Positions 63,101-64,000 of a DNA stretch of 64,000 bases are shown piece by piece; positions within the stretch are counted from its first letter, which is position 1, and each line of letters starts with the position of its first letter. The stretch comes from MGNI01 sp964353875 (lineage in GTDB: Bacteria > Chloroflexota > Anaerolineae > Anaerolineales > E44-bin32), in the NCBI GenBank assembly GCA_964353875.1, contig CAYGXU010000003.1:3933-67932 (forward strand), written 5' to 3'. The translations under genes were made by a program, and so were the position numbers. A model generated the notes under the pieces. That model was not told the DNA's origin. It saw nothing but the letters and a program-made list of their open reading frames with translations, and made no database searches.

Positions 63101-63536
63101 TGGGAGTAGGTGTTGGGGTGGGCGTTGGAGGGATGGGTGGGGAAGGCACAATCACGGTAAAACCGACCGACTGCCATTCGTCTTTCCCGGTCCCGCAGCG
63201 CTGACAGGCCCAGATCAGACGCTGGCCAGCAGCAGCTCCTCCAGGAATGGTAATGCTTGTTGAAAAAGCGCCATTGGGATTGGGCGAGAAATTCCCCAAA
63301 TATGGCCCGTCCTTCGCGTCCCAATGAATTTCAAAGGGCTGTGCATTCTGTGCCCAACCTGAGCCACTGGTGGTAACCGTTGATCCGGGCTTACCTGAGG
63401 TAGGGTTTACAGAAAGAGTGCGTTGCTGAAGAGGACCGGCAGAGACATCGTATGAAAAACCAAAGCATATGGCAAACATGACGAGTGCAGTGATGATTCG
63501 TGGCCAATGGTGAGAATAGCCCATGGTATTTCTCAT
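60126..63536 (-). CDS. Large secreted protein with HExxH zinc-protease motif
   Basis: The 1,136-residue protein has a Sec signal peptide (cleavage near residue 33) and an N-terminal Ig-like segment (LSVNPTSGKPGSTVTTSGSG). A TPTPTPTPT linker (about 137-147) follows, then several beta-sandwich regions, one CARDB-like (about 440-600). Next comes an alpha/beta part with VIGHELSHNLLG (about 795), an HExxH zinc motif followed by a Cys-rich insert (CYACGD, CAYCQTD). After more beta domains the C-terminus is a membrane helix with an RKRGG tail, so it is likely anchored at the surface. The HExxH with a later His or Asp would be a zincin-type peptidase; the third ligand is not certain. AGGAG precedes the ATG. 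No sortase motif is seen. Confidence 0.7.
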   Translation of the reverse strand: MRNTMGYSHHWPRIITALVMFAICFGFSYDVSAGPLQQRTLSVNPTSGKPGSTVTTSGSGWAQNAQPFEIHWDAKDGPYLGNFSPNPNGAFSTSITIPGGAAAGQRLIWACQRCGTGKDEWQSVGFTVIVPSPPIPPTPTPTPTPTHIPTLCDRSGAPGELVVDFEDIAVGEIIKNVPLPEGVSFALEYPTIVSFWGAHSGTKALTNAYSAANEFHSAATPLVMQFQNIQDFVGVFVGSNEVESSEFTATLTAYGEDEAGNSIVVGAASETLSAEINPIETCLWVEAPGQIIKATVNYGPGASVGASELIDDLILRGPETPVPVPDDDTPPIVIIEDPTDGETVMQVFTRLEGGISENRGLDRVEVWVNGALSKEIGAAWMGLTQYWFLDTVDGAELSACEENVVEVRAYDTGGNEGRDQVTINYIGPGDFEIVSIDPVQVLFGAPLVKGKSTAFRARINSTFACEVPVHFRLELPDGQWSANPPSTGAVITGVPPDWSYPEIWGPVPIPASAAGYEVMLPYIPAGEEGDGFGLSTHPTGLLQGDDVRGIYGPNVRVVPRPEADSVSFAIEIDPEDEMSEMDETNNRLDSGILEVRTTKSLRFYFVPWVFELYPTPLETISDYQYYLRETGYTDMGARLDSVQDAERMGSVPLSLAISDSDLERLDREARRYVDYFLATYPIADSKISYRIVETLYFQEEYLADKGHNACFAGPFISDMHDAALLADPGVDVVILFRLFGCCGQSPGVYVDAGLEVVGEPANWIHQRINPDLEPGDEHYYCWDWNFPLGGAADYVIGHELSHNLLGNPAECYACGDPAHLDADCAYCQTDADGFWVNRWMPIPQGTPYFMESICRGCLFWTRLEPSRKKNGVENPDGYLHAIDVFSSTVDPDSLLVRGQITKEDQVNLKPFVILPDSNLDLTAGGNGDHYIVLYDVAGNVLSKWGFFTSFVTYDPQPKLPEELSVIHFGYRVEWQEGTRRVEIQDAQGRVLASREVTASAPQVKILSPNGGEVWNEGSSYKIKWEATDADGDPLLSSLALSRDGGETWIPLDIDLEDTQYEIRTNGLQTGGDYLIKVFVTDGVNTSEDISDVVFSVQVEGAPAFSPLLLVGLGVLGIVGLGMVVVGFLIARKRGGS

Positions 63537-63551
63537 CTTGAATTCTCCTTT

Positions 63552-63583
63552 GACGACAAAATACTTGTTTTCATCCTGTCGTC
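63552..63583 (-). promoter_or_regulatory. Inverted repeat in the leader of the secreted protease-like gene
   Basis: GACGACA and TGTCGTC are 18 bases apart and end three bases before the AGGAG ribosome binding site. It may be an operator or an mRNA hairpin that affects translation of the gene at 63536. No known regulator site is matched. Confidence 0.35.
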
Positions 63584-63888
63584 ATTCGTTCGCGATCTAC
63601 AATCCTCTTTTATGACAATCCAATTTTTGATCAATAAAATGTGACCAGAGTCTAATGCGTATCTTTCCCCTCTCTTTCGTTATTCACGGAAATTTTGAGG
63701 AAATGGATGATCGAGAAAGATCTGCCCTGTGAGAATATGAGTCTTCGCCTAACAAGAAAACACTCCCACATATTAATTTTTTTGACATTTCGAATTTTAT
63801 TCCAACCAGATCGGGTAATGCCTCAGATGATAGCAAAGATTTCTGCTTGGCGAAATGGGGCACGCCTAATACAAGTAGAATCCTTCAT

Positions 63889-63992
63889 AGGGGTGACCAC
63901 AAGGATTGCCCCTACATCTCACCATGATCATTCTCTGTAGGGGCGGGGCTTGTCCCCGCCCTTATTGGGAGGGCGACCACAAGGATCGCCCC
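63889..63992. repeat. Cluster of dispersed palindromic repeats
   Basis: Two near-copies of a GGGCGACCACAAGGATCGCCC unit (63889-63913 and 63969-63992) flank a third palindrome, GGGGCGGGGCTTGTCCCCGCCC (about 63939-63960). Each is self-complementary. This type of intergenic palindrome is common in Chloroflexota and other draft genomes (REP-like). The remaining sequence 63584-63888 shows no supportable gene. Confidence 0.75.
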
Positions 63993-64000
63993 CTTGCCAT

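Overview
The window is a 64 kb piece of a draft bacterial genome. It contains two 100-base runs of N (14780-14879 and 20252-20351), which look like scaffold gaps of nominal length. The gene set points to Chloroflexota, probably Anaerolineae: a DUF2723-type membrane glycosyltransferase, Thr/Pro-rich linkers in exported proteins, a RodZ-like protein beside rimO, a SpvB/RHS-type giant exported protein, a pyrF-pyrE fusion and a short CAD-like dihydroorotase. This is inferred from gene content and family resemblance; no rRNA or tRNA gene is present to confirm it.

Layout. 1-7600: the start of one gene leaving the window at the left edge, then membrane and envelope genes (DUF2723 and DUF6056-like polytopic proteins, a YkvA-like protein, a YdjM-like membrane protein, a patatin phospholipase). 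7900-20010: a polymorphic toxin locus, all on the minus strand. It has one very large exported SpvB/RHS protein with a nuclease-like C-terminus and an Imm49-like gene. Downstream lie two displaced RHS tip cassettes, each with a different toxin tip and its own small candidate immunity gene, and then a decayed RHS scrap. 20500-27400: rimO, rodZ-like and rplI; then nfeD, slipin and a GNAT gene; then a large GNAT-like protein. 27400-33500: an Lgt-like protein, a broken nitrilase-family gene next to nadE, a protein of the group annotated as quinate 5-dehydrogenase, an Atl-type DNA repair protein, and a MobA-like/PAP2 pair. 33500-45400: panE, an SDR protein without the usual YxxxK, an LCP protein, an ABC-F ATPase, selA, an Xaa-Pro peptidase, tsaD, a receiver-GGDEF protein and a DUF364 protein. 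45500-49200: a HerA-like ATPase and a membrane-anchored phospholipase D-like protein. 49600-53050: an iron uptake cluster (DtxR-type regulator, feoB, a Cys-rich small protein, feoA). 53200-58800: most of de novo pyrimidine synthesis (pyrC, pyrB, pyrFE, pyrD), behind a promoter and a tandem-hairpin leader. 59200-64000: tag, a large secreted HExxH protein, and a cluster of intergenic palindromic repeats.

How the genes fit together. The pyr genes form one transcription unit covering four successive enzyme steps (carbamoyl-aspartate to UMP) in four polypeptides. The leader hairpins suggest attenuation, and a leader reading frame runs through them into the start of pyrC, as in enterobacterial pyrBI control. 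The feo cluster has a strong promoter whose -35/-10 spacer is occupied by a DtxR-box-like imperfect palindrome, consistent with autoregulation by its first gene. The RHS locus looks like a tip-swapping system: an intact exported scaffold plus a store of displaced tip/immunity cassettes. These share near-identical core DNA (118 bp identical between two of them) that could serve for recombination.

The most notable items are the RHS cassette array and the unusual domain inserted in the main RHS protein, the pyr leader, the operator-in-spacer promoter of the feo cluster with its Cys-rich partner, and the large secreted metalloprotease-like protein. Family names come from recognising motifs by eye; no database search was run.
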